A stretch of 64,000 nucleotides of DNA from ZC4RG30 sp963812195 (GCA_963812195.1 CAWEUI010000013.1:124001-188000); one strand, 5' to 3'; shown: positions 32,045-42,045, counted from the first letter of the stretch. Numbers and translations: made by a program. The notes: a model not told the origin generated them from the letters alone.

Positions 32045-33546
32045 AATTCTCTATGCGTTGCTGCAAAGCCACTGCATCGAGCAGCGTTGCCTTGATTCTG
32101 GTGCTGGCGCTGCGCCGACCATTGCGACGTGCCTTTGACAGTGGCGCAACCTACCTGCTGTGGGTGCTGGTGCCGCTGGCGACTGTCGCGGTACTGCTGC
32201 CAGGGGTGTTGGTGCCAGTGGCGTCGATACCGGCCGCGCTGACTCGCGCGCTGATCGTGCCGGCTTCCGATGCAATCATCGCTCTGCAAGCACAACTGCA
32301 CGGCGCGGCGATGGCCAATCCCGTCGCCGCGGTGCTTGGTATGTGGGGCGTTGGCGCGGTGATCGCGGTACTGCTGTTCGCGCGCCGACAGCACCGTTTC
32401 GAACGCGCGCTGGGGCGGCTCGATGCGCTCGATGATGGAACCTGCGTTGCGCAGGCCTGCGTCGGCTTGCCGGCCGTGGTCGGCATTCTGCGGCCACGCA
32501 TCGTACTGCCGGTCGACCATGCGACCCGCTTCGATGCCACGCAGAGGTTGCTGGTGCGTGAACACGAATCCGTGCACATCGCGCGCGGCGATCAACTGGT
32601 CAATCTGCTCGCGCTGGCGCTGCGCTGTCTGTTCTGGTTCAACCCGCTGGTGCACTGGGCAGCGCCGCGCTTCCGCCACGACCAGGAACTGGCCTGCGAT
32701 GCGCGCGTCGTCGCCCGTCACCCGCACGCGCGGCGCCAGTATGGCGAGGCGCTGCTAGGCACGCAGGCACTGCTGCAGGCGGCGCCACTGACCTGCCAGA
32801 TCGGCTTCGGGCATCCGCTCAGGGAAAGAATCGCCATGCTCAAGCGACCGTTGGTGTCCCGTCCGCGGCGCATCGCGGGTTTCGCTTCCGCATTGGCTCT
32901 GGTGGCCGGTCTGAGTTGCGCGGCCAATGTTGCGAAACGGGACTTGATGGTTGCCGATATGTTTGCGCCCATGCGCGACGCTTCTGTTGCCGATGCCCTG
33001 GCCTTGGCGAAGGGCATGCATGGCATGGTGTGGGTCACGATTCACATCACGGCAGACGGTACAGTGGACGAGGCGCGGATCAAGTCCTCCTATCCGCCGG
33101 GCGTGTTCGACGCGAACGCCATCGCTTTGGCAAGGAAATTGAGGTACCAGCCGACGATCAGGGATGGCAAACCGGTCGACACCTGGACCATGCAGCCAAT
33201 CAGGTTCGGGCCGCGCGACGACCAGGCGCCGCCGGCGGGCGCCGGGTCACACGACGCGAGGCCGAGAGTCCTCTTCGTGCCTTCATTGCGCGACTACTAC
33301 CCTGCCGAGGCTCTGGCACAGAAACTCACGGGAATGGTCTATGTGAAGATCCACGTGAGCGCCGCAGGCGATGTGGACCTGGCGCAAATCGACCGTTCGG
33401 AGCCGCCCGGCGTATTCGATGCGAAGGCTCTGGAAATGGCCAGGCAAATCCGGTTCGCACCTGCGACCAGGCAAGGCAGGCCGGTCGCTTCCACATTGGT
33501 GCTGCCCATGAAGTTCGCACTGGCCGATGAAGGCCCAGGCAAGTAG
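32031..33546 (+). CDS. BlaR1-like M56 metallopeptidase with two TonB-C-like domains (N-terminal frameshift)
   Basis: About 505 residues from the ATG at 32031 (MTATEILYALLQS). One extra C at 32069-32070 puts the remainder in another frame (TASSSVALILVLALRRP). The membrane domain has several helices, and the peptidase motif is HESVHI (HExxH), with ELACDARV as the third zinc-ligand region. After a further membrane segment near residue 280, two similar domains follow. These are GMVWVTIHITADGTVDEARI with SSYPPGVFDANAIA, and GMVYVKIHVSAAGDVDLAQI with SEPPGVFDAKALE. Both resemble the TonB C-terminal fold. It lacks a penicillin-sensor domain, so the signal is unlikely to be a beta-lactam bound in BlaR1 fashion. 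Confidence 0.83.
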
Positions 33547-33555
33547 CAGCGGCCA

Positions 33556-34740
33556 CTACTGCCGTATCGTCACCTGCCGCCCCGACAGCCAGGCGCTGAC
33601 CACCTGCAATGCCGCCAGCGCGATCATCAGCAACAACGGCAGAGTCCAGTGGTGTGTCAGGTCGTGCAGCAGCCCCACGAGAATCGGCACCACCGCCGCC
33701 ATCGTGTAACCGAAGGCCTGTGCCATGCCGGACAGCGCAACGCTTTGCGTGGTGGTGTTCACGCGCAGGCTGAACAACGTGAGGGCGAGCACCAGCGAGC
33801 CGCCGGCCCCCAGGCCCATAACGATCATCCAGCCGAGCGCGTGCACGGGGTCGAAGAACAGGCCGCAGAAGCCGCACAGGATCAGCGTGCTCAACACCGC
33901 GCCGATCAGGCGCTGGTCGCGCATGCGGTGGATGAACACGGGCGTGAGCATCACCGAGCCGAGCACGAAGAGCTGGTAGATGAACAGGATCGCACCCGAG
34001 CGCGCCGCGCTGATGCCCTCCAGGTCGCTCATCATGCTGGGGAACCAGGCGATCATCACGTAGAAGGCGGTGGACTGGCAGGCCATCAGCAGGCTCACCT
34101 GCCAGGCGATGGGCTGGTTCCACATGCGCGGCTTCGCCTCGGTGCCGGCCGGCGGGCGCGTGTGCTCGCGCAGCTGTGGCGCCCACACCAGCACGCCCAG
34201 CACGGCGGGTGCAGCCCATGACACCAGCGACATGCGCCAGCCGCCCAGATGATCGGCCAGCGGAATGGCTATGCCCGAGCCCAGCCCGCCAGTGGTGACC
34301 AGCACCATGGTGAACAGCGCGGTGACCAGCGCCAGTTGCGCCGGGAAGTCCCGCCGCAGCAGACCGGGCAGCAACACATTGTTGAAGGCGATGCCACAGC
34401 CGATGAACGCCGTGCCCGCATACAGGGCGGCGGTTCCGTCCAGATAACGGATACCCAACCCGGCCACGAGCAGCAGCATGGAGATGAATATCGCCAGCTC
34501 CATGCCGAGCCTGCGCGCCAGGGGCGCCGCGTACGGTGACAGGAATCCGAAGGCGAACAGGGGCAGCGAGGTCAGCAGCCCGGCGGCCGTGCCGCTGAGT
34601 CCGAACTGCGCCTGAATGGTCTTCAGCAGCGGCCCGACGCAGGTGATCGCCCCACGCATGTTCAGCGTGACGAGCAGGATGGCCAGCAGCTTGACGAGAC
34701 CGCTGCCCCGGAACGGGTGCAGCGCCGGATTGGAATTCAT
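33556..34740 (-). CDS. CynX/NimT-like MFS transporter
   Basis: An intact 394-residue permease with 12 predicted membrane segments. It shows the cyanate-permease branch features (NMRGAITCVGPLL, GLLTSLPLFAFG, an internal FIGCGIAFNNVLLPGL). Substrates of this branch include cyanate, nitroimidazoles and other small anions or aromatics. No linked enzyme identifies the cargo here. Its stop lies 10 bases from the M56 gene stop (convergent). Confidence 0.8.
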   Translation of the reverse strand: MNSNPALHPFRGSGLVKLLAILLVTLNMRGAITCVGPLLKTIQAQFGLSGTAAGLLTSLPLFAFGFLSPYAAPLARRLGMELAIFISMLLLVAGLGIRYLDGTAALYAGTAFIGCGIAFNNVLLPGLLRRDFPAQLALVTALFTMVLVTTGGLGSGIAIPLADHLGGWRMSLVSWAAPAVLGVLVWAPQLREHTRPPAGTEAKPRMWNQPIAWQVSLLMACQSTAFYVMIAWFPSMMSDLEGISAARSGAILFIYQLFVLGSVMLTPVFIHRMRDQRLIGAVLSTLILCGFCGLFFDPVHALGWMIVMGLGAGGSLVLALTLFSLRVNTTTQSVALSGMAQAFGYTMAAVVPILVGLLHDLTHHWTLPLLLMIALAALQVVSAWLSGRQVTIRQ

Positions 34741-34769
34741 TGGGGCAGGACTTTACCCTGCCCGGGCCG

Positions 34770-35114
34770 TCAGCGGTGGCCGTATCCCAGTGTGTCGATG
34801 CTGACCACGATGCCGTCCTCGATGCGCAGCTTGCGCATGAACTTGCTGGGCCCCAGGTTGTATATCCAGGTCTCCACCGGAACGAAGCGATCGCCACCGG
34901 CGGCGCGGTAGGGGCGGCCGCCGACCCAGATGATCGGCGCCCTGCGGATTTCGGTGCGGGTCACCTCGGTCGGTTCGCCGCATCGGGCGCGCACTTCGGC
35001 GGCGCTGTCCCCGTCGCTTACCAGCCGGCCGGCGCAGCGCATGGTCGAAGCGGCCGCCGGCAGGGCGGCTGCCAGCAGGGCCATCGTCAGCAGGCAACGG
35101 GAGCGAGTACCCAT
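34770..35114 (-). CDS. DUF2845 periplasmic protein
   Basis: 114 residues from the ATG at 35114, with a signal peptide ending near PAAAS. The mature protein has MRCAGRLVSDGDSAAEVRARCGEPTEV, the short Cys-containing motif of DUF2845, a small SmpA-like fold, and ends GIVVSIDTLGYGH. Function is unknown. The gene lies 29 bases downstream of the permease start on the same strand side and is divergent from the DUF1820 gene. Confidence 0.78.
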   Translation of the reverse strand: MGTRSRCLLTMALLAAALPAAASTMRCAGRLVSDGDSAAEVRARCGEPTEVTRTEIRRAPIIWVGGRPYRAAGGDRFVPVETWIYNLGPSKFMRKLRIEDGIVVSIDTLGYGHR

Positions 35115-35221
35115 GTTTTTCAGGGTATGCCGATGGTCGTGAACCTGCAATGAACGGCGTACTGGTGTCCCGCGGCGCGTGCGTGTATGAAGTAAGAAGT
35201 CAAATTGCCCGGGTCCGTACG

Positions 35222-35566
35222 ATGGCTGCCACCCACATCTTCAAGATCTCTTTCGTCAACCAGGGAAAGGTCTACGAAATCTACGCGCGCAAGGTGGCGC
35301 AGGGCCGGCTGTTCGGCTTCATCGAAGTCGAGGAGCTGGTGTTCGGCGAGCGCTCGACGGTGGTGCTGGACCCCAGCGAAGAGCGCATCAAGAGCGAATT
35401 CGCCGGGGTCAAATGCACCATGCTGCCCATGCATTCGGTGTTGCGCATCGACGAAGTCAGGAAGCAGGGCGTCAGCAAGATCAGTGCGCTGGAGCCGGGC
35501 AGCAACATTGCGCAGTTCCCGCTGGGCATGTATTCGCCGACCGGCGAGGGCAATCCGAAGAAGTAG
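35222..35566 (+). CDS. DUF1820 family protein
   Basis: 114 residues from the ATG at 35222 (MAATHIFKISFVNQGKVYE). Further features are RLFGFIEVEELVFGE, VVLDPSEERIKSEF and MHSVLRIDEV. This is the DUF1820 family, found widely in Gammaproteobacteria and of unknown function. It is soluble with no signal. It is convergent with the antiporter gene, with 6 bases between the stops. Confidence 0.85.
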   Translation: MAATHIFKISFVNQGKVYEIYARKVAQGRLFGFIEVEELVFGERSTVVLDPSEERIKSEFAGVKCTMLPMHSVLRIDEVRKQGVSKISALEPGSNIAQFPLGMYSPTGEGNPKK

Positions 35567-35572
35567 TCCTGC

Positions 35573-37204
35573 TCAGGCGCCGGCACCATCCGGTGCATTG
35601 CCGGGTCGATCTGGCTCATCCGGGCCGGCCTGGGCAAATGCGTGCTGCAGGCTGGCGGCTTTCAGGTCCAGCTCGCGTTCGATCTGCCGGCGCGATTCGT
35701 CGCTGATCCGCTCGTCCAGATACGCCCGCCCGATCGCTTCACGCTCGATCTCGATGAGCCGCAGGTGCAGGCGCGCGGCAGTGGGCGTGTCCTCTTCTGT
35801 GCCGGCCAGTTGCGCGCTGCGGGCCCGCAGTTGCTGGCGCAGTGCCTCGACCGCATCGGCCGGCGCGCCCGCCGCCAGTTCCTGATCGAGCACGGCCTGG
35901 AGCGTGGCCACGCCTTCCATTCGCACGGCGCGTTCCGTGCGCTTGCGGGCCGCGGCTTCGTCCTGGCCGGAGCGCGCCAGGCCCAGCAGGCGGATGACGG
36001 CGGGCAATGCCGTGCCCAGCCCCACCAGCGTCACGGCGATGACGATGAAGGTGGACGCCAGCAGCAGGTCCCGTTCCGGAAACACGCCGGTGGCGGTCAC
36101 CAGCGGTATCGACAGGGCCGCGGCGAGGCTGACCGCGCCGCGCAATCCGGTGAATGCCACCAGGAACGGCAATCGCCAGTGCGGGTACGGATCCCGGCGG
36201 CGAATTGCCGGAATCAGCCGCGGTACATATGCGGCGGGAAACACCCATACGAAGCGCATGAGGATTACCACCAGGCTCGCCAGCAGGCCGGCCGCCACGG
36301 CACGCCACAACTCGCCCTGCGCAAGGCCAATGGCGATGGCGCGCGCCTGCAATCCTGTCAGCAGGAACAGCAGCGCCTCGATCACCCAATCGAGCAGATC
36401 CCAGATGAAGTAACCCTGCAGACGCGTGGCGGTACGGATGAGCCTGCGCCCGTTCCACGACACATACAGTCCGGCCACGACACAGGCGATGACGCCGGAT
36501 CCACCCAGGGCATGCGCGGGCCAGAACGCCAGAAAGGGTGTGGCCAGTGCCAGCAGCACCTCGGCGCGCGGGTCGTTGGCCAGGTGCCGCAGGCGCAGCA
36601 GCAGGGCCGCGATGGCCACGCCCCAGAGTATTTCGCCGAGCGCGATCAGCGCGAAGCGCAGCGCGGCGCTGCCGAGCGTGAAATCGGTGCCGCCCACGGC
36701 CGCCAGTGCGAAGCTGAAAAGTACCAGCGCCGTGGCATCGTTCATCAGGCTCTCGCCCTCGAGCACGGTGATGAGTCGCTGCGGCAACCCCAGGCGGCGC
36801 ACGATGGCCATGGGCGCCACGGCGTCCGGCGGCGCGACGACTGCGCCGAGCACCATGGCCACCGCCCATGGCAACGCGAACACCAGATGCACCACCAGCG
36901 CCACAGCCAGTGCCGTCACCAATACGCAGCCCACCGCCAGCAGCAGGATGGGCCGCAGGTTGTCGCGAAAGCCGCGCCAGCTCATGCCGACGCCGGAGGA
37001 ATACAGAAGCGGCGGCAGCAGCACCAGGAACACGATCTGCGGGTCCAGCGTTACCGCGGGCACACCCGGTACGAACGAAACGCAGACACCGGCCAGCAGC
37101 ATCAGCATCGGCGGCGGTACCTGCAGTCGCCGCGCCAGCACGCTCAGGGCGGCAACCGCCAGCAACAGCGCGACGGCAGTAGCCAGCAGCGGGAGGTGCT
37201 CCAT
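35573..37204 (-). CDS. NhaP-type Na+/H+ antiporter (CPA1)
   Basis: An intact 543-residue inner membrane exchanger with about 12 membrane segments. GESLMNDATALVLF carries the ND pair of the ion site, APPDAVAPMAIVRRL precedes it, and TGLRGAVSLAAALSIP is the conserved R/G-A helix. The last 130 residues are a charged cytoplasmic tail of predicted helices (ERAVRMEGVATLQAVLDQE) common in CPA1 exchangers. It probably exchanges Na+ or K+ for protons. A Kup potassium transporter is encoded next to it on the same strand. Confidence 0.88.
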   Translation of the reverse strand: MEHLPLLATAVALLLAVAALSVLARRLQVPPPMLMLLAGVCVSFVPGVPAVTLDPQIVFLVLLPPLLYSSGVGMSWRGFRDNLRPILLLAVGCVLVTALAVALVVHLVFALPWAVAMVLGAVVAPPDAVAPMAIVRRLGLPQRLITVLEGESLMNDATALVLFSFALAAVGGTDFTLGSAALRFALIALGEILWGVAIAALLLRLRHLANDPRAEVLLALATPFLAFWPAHALGGSGVIACVVAGLYVSWNGRRLIRTATRLQGYFIWDLLDWVIEALLFLLTGLQARAIAIGLAQGELWRAVAAGLLASLVVILMRFVWVFPAAYVPRLIPAIRRRDPYPHWRLPFLVAFTGLRGAVSLAAALSIPLVTATGVFPERDLLLASTFIVIAVTLVGLGTALPAVIRLLGLARSGQDEAAARKRTERAVRMEGVATLQAVLDQELAAGAPADAVEALRQQLRARSAQLAGTEEDTPTAARLHLRLIEIEREAIGRAYLDERISDESRRQIERELDLKAASLQHAFAQAGPDEPDRPGNAPDGAGA

Positions 37205-37242
37205 GGCGGCAGCTTACAATGGGCCGGCGCGCGCCGGACGTT

Positions 37243-39138
37243 CTAGAGTTCGATGTCGGTCGCCAGCACCATCACGCCCTGGGTGGGCATGCGGAAGAAT
37301 TCCGCCGCCTGTGCGCTGCGCCGCTGCATGTAGGCGAACAGCCGGAACTCCAGATCCTGCACGAAGCGGCGGCGCGGCCGGGCCCGGACCAGGTGCCAGC
37401 CAAGGAAGAAGGAGACATCCTCATCGATATCCTTCAATCCGCGCTGGCGGGCACTGCGCAGCGCCTCGGGCACGTCGGGTGTTTCCATGAAGCCGAAGCG
37501 CGCGTGCACCGCGTACACATTGGGCTGCAGAGTTTCCACCCACGCGCGCGGGCCGGTGTAGCGCGGCGAGCGCATGAACTCCAGGTTCAGCATCACCACG
37601 CGTTCGTGGCACACGTGGTTGTGTTCCAGGTTGCGCAGCAGGGCGGTCGGGATGAACTCCGGGTTGCTCACCAGGAACACGCCTGTTCCCGAAACGCGGG
37701 TGGCCTGGGACAGCAGCTCCGGCAACTCGTCCAGGCGCACCGCCCGGCGGTGCAGTTCCTCGCGCAGCCGCACGCGGCCGTCACGCCAGGTCTTGAACAA
37801 CAGGTACATGCCCGCGGCGATGGAAAGCGGCACCCAGCCGCCGTGCGGGATCTTGGTGGCGTTGCCGGCGACGAAGGCCAGGTCCACCAGCAGGAAGGCG
37901 CCGAACACCAGCAGTACCAGCCACAGCGGCCAGTTCCATTGCAGCCTTGCCACCACCGCACCGAGGCAGGTGGTGAGCAGCATGGTGCCGACCACCGACG
38001 CGCCGTAGGCGCCGGCCAGTGCCTCGGAGGAACCGAAGCCCAGCACGAACAGCAGCACGGCCACCAGCATGAACATGTTCACCGCCGGTACGTAGATCTG
38101 GCCGTGTTCGCGCGCGCTGGTCTGGTGGATCATCAGGCGCGGCAGCAGGTCGAGCTGGATGGCCTGGCGGGCCACCGAGAACGCGCCCGAGATCGTCGCC
38201 TGCGAGGCGATCACAGTGGCGGCGGTGGCCAGCACGATCAGCAGCGGCAGGCTGCCGGCCGGCGCCAGCGCGAAGAAGGGATTGCCGATGGGCCCGCTCG
38301 CATGCAGCAGCAGCGCGCCCTGGCCGAAATAGTTGAGCAGCAGTGCCGGCCACACGAGCAGGAACCACGCCAGCCGCACCGGGCTGCGGCCGAAATGGCC
38401 CATGTCCGCGTACAGCGCCTCGCCGCCGGTCACCGCCAGGAACACCGATCCGAGAATGGTCAATGCGACCAGTGGATGCGTGCCGAGTAATTCGACCGCG
38501 TAGAGAGGATTCAGCGCGGCCAGCACTTGCGGGCCCCGCAGCAACGCGTGCAGCCCGCTGCCTGCCAGTACCGCAAACCAGACCAGCATGATGGGGCCGA
38601 ACATGCGCCCGACCCGTTCGGTACCGCGGCGCTGGATGGAAAACAGGCCGATGATGATGCCCACCGTGATCGGCAGGACGAAGTGCTGCAGGCGGCCGCC
38701 CAGCAGCTCCATGCCCTCCACCGCGGAGATCACCGAGATTGCGGGCGTGATCAATGCATCGCAGAAGAACAGCGCCGTGCCCAGCACGCCCACCGCGATT
38801 GCGCGGCGGGCCCAGCGGCTGGTCTGGCCGACCTGCTGCTGGATCAGCGCCACCAGCGAGAGGATGCCGCCTTCGCCGGCATTGTCGGCGCGCAGCAGCA
38901 GCAGCACGTACTTCAGCGAGACGAGGACCAGCAGACTCCAGAAGATCAGCGACAGCACGCCCAGGATGACCCCGGCCTGCCCCGGACCGCCGCCCGCGGC
39001 GTTCAGTGTTTCCTTGAACGCGTACAGCGGGCTGGTGCCGATGTCGCCGTAGACGATCCCCAGCGCGCCGACCACTTTCGGCGCCATGCGCTTGTCGTTA
39101 CTCAATAGGCATGCTGGCCACTGCCCGATCCACCCCAT
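37243..39138 (-). CDS. kup: Kup potassium uptake transporter
   Basis: An intact 631 codons. The start is probably at 39138 or at an internal start giving NDKRMAPKVVGALGIVYGD. GIVYGDIGTSPLYAFKET is the diagnostic Kup N-terminus, followed by 12 membrane helices and the C-terminal cytoplasmic domain (TGVFLVSNPEFIPTALLRNL, EHNHVCHERVVMLN). It is a low-affinity K+/H+ symporter. It lies 38 bases upstream of the NhaP-type antiporter gene, which suggests a cation-homeostasis pair. Confidence 0.93.
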   Translation of the reverse strand: MGWIGQWPACLLSNDKRMAPKVVGALGIVYGDIGTSPLYAFKETLNAAGGGPGQAGVILGVLSLIFWSLLVLVSLKYVLLLLRADNAGEGGILSLVALIQQQVGQTSRWARRAIAVGVLGTALFFCDALITPAISVISAVEGMELLGGRLQHFVLPITVGIIIGLFSIQRRGTERVGRMFGPIMLVWFAVLAGSGLHALLRGPQVLAALNPLYAVELLGTHPLVALTILGSVFLAVTGGEALYADMGHFGRSPVRLAWFLLVWPALLLNYFGQGALLLHASGPIGNPFFALAPAGSLPLLIVLATAATVIASQATISGAFSVARQAIQLDLLPRLMIHQTSAREHGQIYVPAVNMFMLVAVLLFVLGFGSSEALAGAYGASVVGTMLLTTCLGAVVARLQWNWPLWLVLLVFGAFLLVDLAFVAGNATKIPHGGWVPLSIAAGMYLLFKTWRDGRVRLREELHRRAVRLDELPELLSQATRVSGTGVFLVSNPEFIPTALLRNLEHNHVCHERVVMLNLEFMRSPRYTGPRAWVETLQPNVYAVHARFGFMETPDVPEALRSARQRGLKDIDEDVSFFLGWHLVRARPRRRFVQDLEFRLFAYMQRRSAQAAEFFRMPTQGVMVLATDIEL

Positions 39139-39234
39139 TGAAGGGCGGTTAACGGCGGCGGAGCGCGGACATTATAGACCCTCGGCGGTGTAAGCTTTCC
39201 TGCCTGACAAATGCGGAAAATCGCGGGGTGGGGG

Positions 39235-41241
39235 ATGCGCTACATTGCGTTGCTGACGGTATTGCTGGGTGTCACCGGGGCTTGTGCGGCGTCCGCGGCG
39301 GAACCTGCCACGGTCAACCAGTTGCTGCAGCGAGCGCAGGCGGCGCTGGACCTGAAGCAGATCGAGAACCTGCAGCGCAGCTACGGCTACTACATCGATC
39401 ATTCGGACTGGGACAACGTGGTGAACCTGCTCACCGACGACGCCACGGCGGAGTACGCCCAGTCCGGCGTGTACGTGGGCAAGAAGTCGATCCGGGCGCT
39501 GCTGTACGCCATCGGCTACGGCAAGCGCGGCCTGTTGCCGCAGCAGATGCGCGAGCACACGCAACTGCAGCCGGTGATCACGCTTTCCCCCGACGGCAAG
39601 ACCGCGCACGGCCGCTGGCGCGCCGTCGTGCTGCTCGGCCAGTTCAACGAATACGCGCGCTGGCAGGTCGGACCTTACGAGAACGAATACCGCAAGGAAG
39701 ACGGCAAGTGGAAGATCAGCCGCCTGCACTGGTTCGAGACCTTCACGGTGCCGTTCAAGGGCGGCTGGACGGGCGCCATGCAGGCGACCAATGTCGCCGA
39801 TCGCAACATGCCCAAACCGGACCGGCCGTCGAGCGTCACCGATCCGGTGTGGCCGGCCGTGTTCATGCCGCCCTGGGATTTCGCGCATCCGGTGCGCAAC
39901 GCCGGCGCTTCGGCTTCGGCCGTGCCGGATACGCAGGGCGTGACCGGCAAGGCCAGCCCCGCGCAACTGGCCAGGCTGCAGCAGATGGTCACCCGGCTCC
40001 AGGACATCCACGACATCGAGATCCTGCAGCGCACCTACGGCTACTACGTGGACAAGAACAACTGGCGCGAAATCGCGCAGCTGTTCACCCGGGACGGCAC
40101 GCTGGAGATCGGCGGCCGCGGCGTGTTCGTCGGTCGCAAGCGCGTGCTCGAGTACCTGCAGTGGCTGGGTTTCCCGGTGCAGGGACGTTTGTACGATCAC
40201 ACGCAGATGCAGCCGGTGCTCGACGTTTCACCGGATGGCATGCACGCCAAGGGGCGCTGGCGCGCACTGATCTTCGGCGGCGACTACGGCGGTGCCAGCA
40301 TGTTCGGCGACGCCATCTACGAGAACGAATACCGCAAGGTGGCCGGCAAGTGGATGATCAGCAAATTGCATGCGTACTTCGTGATGTACACCGACCTGGC
40401 GCAGGGCTGGGGCGTGCGGGCCTGGCCCAGCACGCGTCCGGAGAAGGATCTGCCACCGGACCTGCCGCCCACCGTGGTGTACGACATGTATCCGGGCAAG
40501 TTCGTCAATCCCATGCACTACGAGAACCCGGTGACGGGCGCGCCGGTGTATCCGGCTTCCAGGGCGGCACCGCCGCGTGCCACCGAGACGCTGGCGCAAC
40601 TGGCCGACCAGCTCGCGCGACTCGAGGATGCGCGTGCGGTCGAGTACCTGCACAACGCCTTCAGTTACTACATGGATCGCTGGCAGTGGGACGACGTGGC
40701 CGATCTGTTTGCCGATGACGGCACCATCGAACTGGCGCAGCGGGGCGTGTACGCGGGCAAGGACCGCGTGCGCAAGTTCCTGACGCTGTTCGGCAAGCAG
40801 GGGCTGCACCAGGGCGAGGTGTTCGACCATCCGCAGTACCAGGCGGTGGTGCATGTATCGGCGGATGGGCTGAAGGCCAAGGAGCGCGTACGCGAGCTGG
40901 CGATGGAAGGCCGGTACCAGGGCGACGCCACGATCGGCGGTGGCATCTTCGAGAACGAGTACGTGAAGCAGGACGGCGTCTGGAAGATCAAGACGCTGCA
41001 CCTGTACACGACTTTCGCGGCCGACCTCAAGCGTGGCTGGGCGCAGGGTCCGCGGCCGGCCGCCGGCATATCACAGGAGTTGCCGCCGGACAGGCCGCCG
41101 ACGCTGCGCTACGAGTCCTATCCGGTGTTCTACCAGCAGCCCATCCACTACCCCAATCCGGTCACCGGCCTGCCGGTGGAGCGGGTCGATGTGGTGGAGG
41201 GCAAGATGCCCGAGCCGCTGAAGGCCCAGGACGAGAAATAG
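39235..41241 (+). CDS. Secreted protein with three SnoaL-like domains
   Basis: 668 residues from the ATG at 39235, which has a G-rich ribosome site; an ATG 24 bases upstream is possible. The signal peptide ends near ACAASAAE. Three NTF2/SnoaL-like repeats begin near residues 43, 261 and 469. They share LQRSYGYYIDHSDWDNV / LQRTYGYYVDKNNWREI / LHNAFSYYMDRWQWDDV and VYVGKKSI / VFVGRKRV / VYAGKDRV. Each repeat ends in YENEYRKEDGKWKIS-type strands and a Pro-rich linker (RPSSV, LPPDLPP, PPDRPPTLRYESYP). Single-domain homologues act as isomerases or dehydratases on ring compounds. The function here is unknown. It meets the downstream operon stop-to-stop with no gap. Confidence 0.85.
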   Translation: MRYIALLTVLLGVTGACAASAAEPATVNQLLQRAQAALDLKQIENLQRSYGYYIDHSDWDNVVNLLTDDATAEYAQSGVYVGKKSIRALLYAIGYGKRGLLPQQMREHTQLQPVITLSPDGKTAHGRWRAVVLLGQFNEYARWQVGPYENEYRKEDGKWKISRLHWFETFTVPFKGGWTGAMQATNVADRNMPKPDRPSSVTDPVWPAVFMPPWDFAHPVRNAGASASAVPDTQGVTGKASPAQLARLQQMVTRLQDIHDIEILQRTYGYYVDKNNWREIAQLFTRDGTLEIGGRGVFVGRKRVLEYLQWLGFPVQGRLYDHTQMQPVLDVSPDGMHAKGRWRALIFGGDYGGASMFGDAIYENEYRKVAGKWMISKLHAYFVMYTDLAQGWGVRAWPSTRPEKDLPPDLPPTVVYDMYPGKFVNPMHYENPVTGAPVYPASRAAPPRATETLAQLADQLARLEDARAVEYLHNAFSYYMDRWQWDDVADLFADDGTIELAQRGVYAGKDRVRKFLTLFGKQGLHQGEVFDHPQYQAVVHVSADGLKAKERVRELAMEGRYQGDATIGGGIFENEYVKQDGVWKIKTLHLYTTFAADLKRGWAQGPRPAAGISQELPPDRPPTLRYESYPVFYQQPIHYPNPVTGLPVERVDVVEGKMPEPLKAQDEK

Positions 41242-42045
41242 CTACTTGTCGTCGAGGCGCAGCCGCGCTTTGCCGGTGACCGGGTCGGCATATTCGCGGT
41301 TGTCCTCGCAGACGTACTCGTACATCTTGTAGCCCGGCTTGCGCTGGTAGATCCATTTCCACTGCCAGGGTCCGGTCAGGTATTCCGGATCCTCGACAGT
41401 GACATCGTCCTGGAGGTGGTCCGCGTCGATCAGGTGCAGTCGCTCGTGGATACGCATCTTCGCTGAATGCGGCGTGTTCATGTACTGCACGTACGGCTTG
41501 ATGCCGATGGTATCGACGACGAACTCGTTGCCTTCCCACTTGCCCACCGAGTGACCCCAGAAGCCGGGCTCGGCATCCTCGATGGCCGGCAGCTTGTCGT
41601 GCAGGTAGATGCGCCGCACCTGGTTGTAGGCTTCCTGGATGATGGTGGTCTGGCGCCTGGTCTGCAGGATCTCCATCGGGAACATCGCCATCATCATCGC
41701 CGGCATGCCATCGGGCTGGCAGTGCGTGTAGCCGGTGGCAATGGGCTCACCCGCCGCAGTGGCATCGGCCAGCTTCTTGCGCTTCGCCTTCCAGGCGGCC
41801 ACGTACTGGGCCTTCAGCGGCGGGTCCGGCACGCGTGCGGCCGGCGGGATGGGCAGGGATTCGGGCTGGCTGGTGGCCTCACCCGGCGCCGGGTAGCGGT
41901 CCCAGGTGCCGCTGAAGTCCCGCGGGTCGAAGGCGGCGCTCTTCTGCTGGGCGCCAGTGGCCTGCTCCTGTGCGGCGGCCGTCAACACGCTCATGCCGAA
42001 CAGCGCCGAGGCGGCCAGGATCATCGGCCCCAGTTGGCGCTTCAT
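41242..42045 (-). CDS. Secreted protein of unknown function (lipocalin-like pattern)
   Basis: 267 residues. It has a signal peptide (ALFGMSVLTAAAQ) and begins the mature part with DFSGTWDRYPAPGE. Later features are HCQPDGMPAMMMAMFPMEIL, GHSVGKWEGNEFVVDTIGI and MRIHERLHLID. This set of motifs is common in exported proteins of Steroidobacter- and Sphingomonad-like bacteria, usually next to a DUF6152 protein as here. No function is established. The ATG at 42045 overlaps the DUF6152 stop (ATGA). Confidence 0.78.
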   Translation of the reverse strand: MKRQLGPMILAASALFGMSVLTAAAQEQATGAQQKSAAFDPRDFSGTWDRYPAPGEATSQPESLPIPPAARVPDPPLKAQYVAAWKAKRKKLADATAAGEPIATGYTHCQPDGMPAMMMAMFPMEILQTRRQTTIIQEAYNQVRRIYLHDKLPAIEDAEPGFWGHSVGKWEGNEFVVDTIGIKPYVQYMNTPHSAKMRIHERLHLIDADHLQDDVTVEDPEYLTGPWQWKWIYQRKPGYKMYEYVCEDNREYADPVTGKARLRLDDK

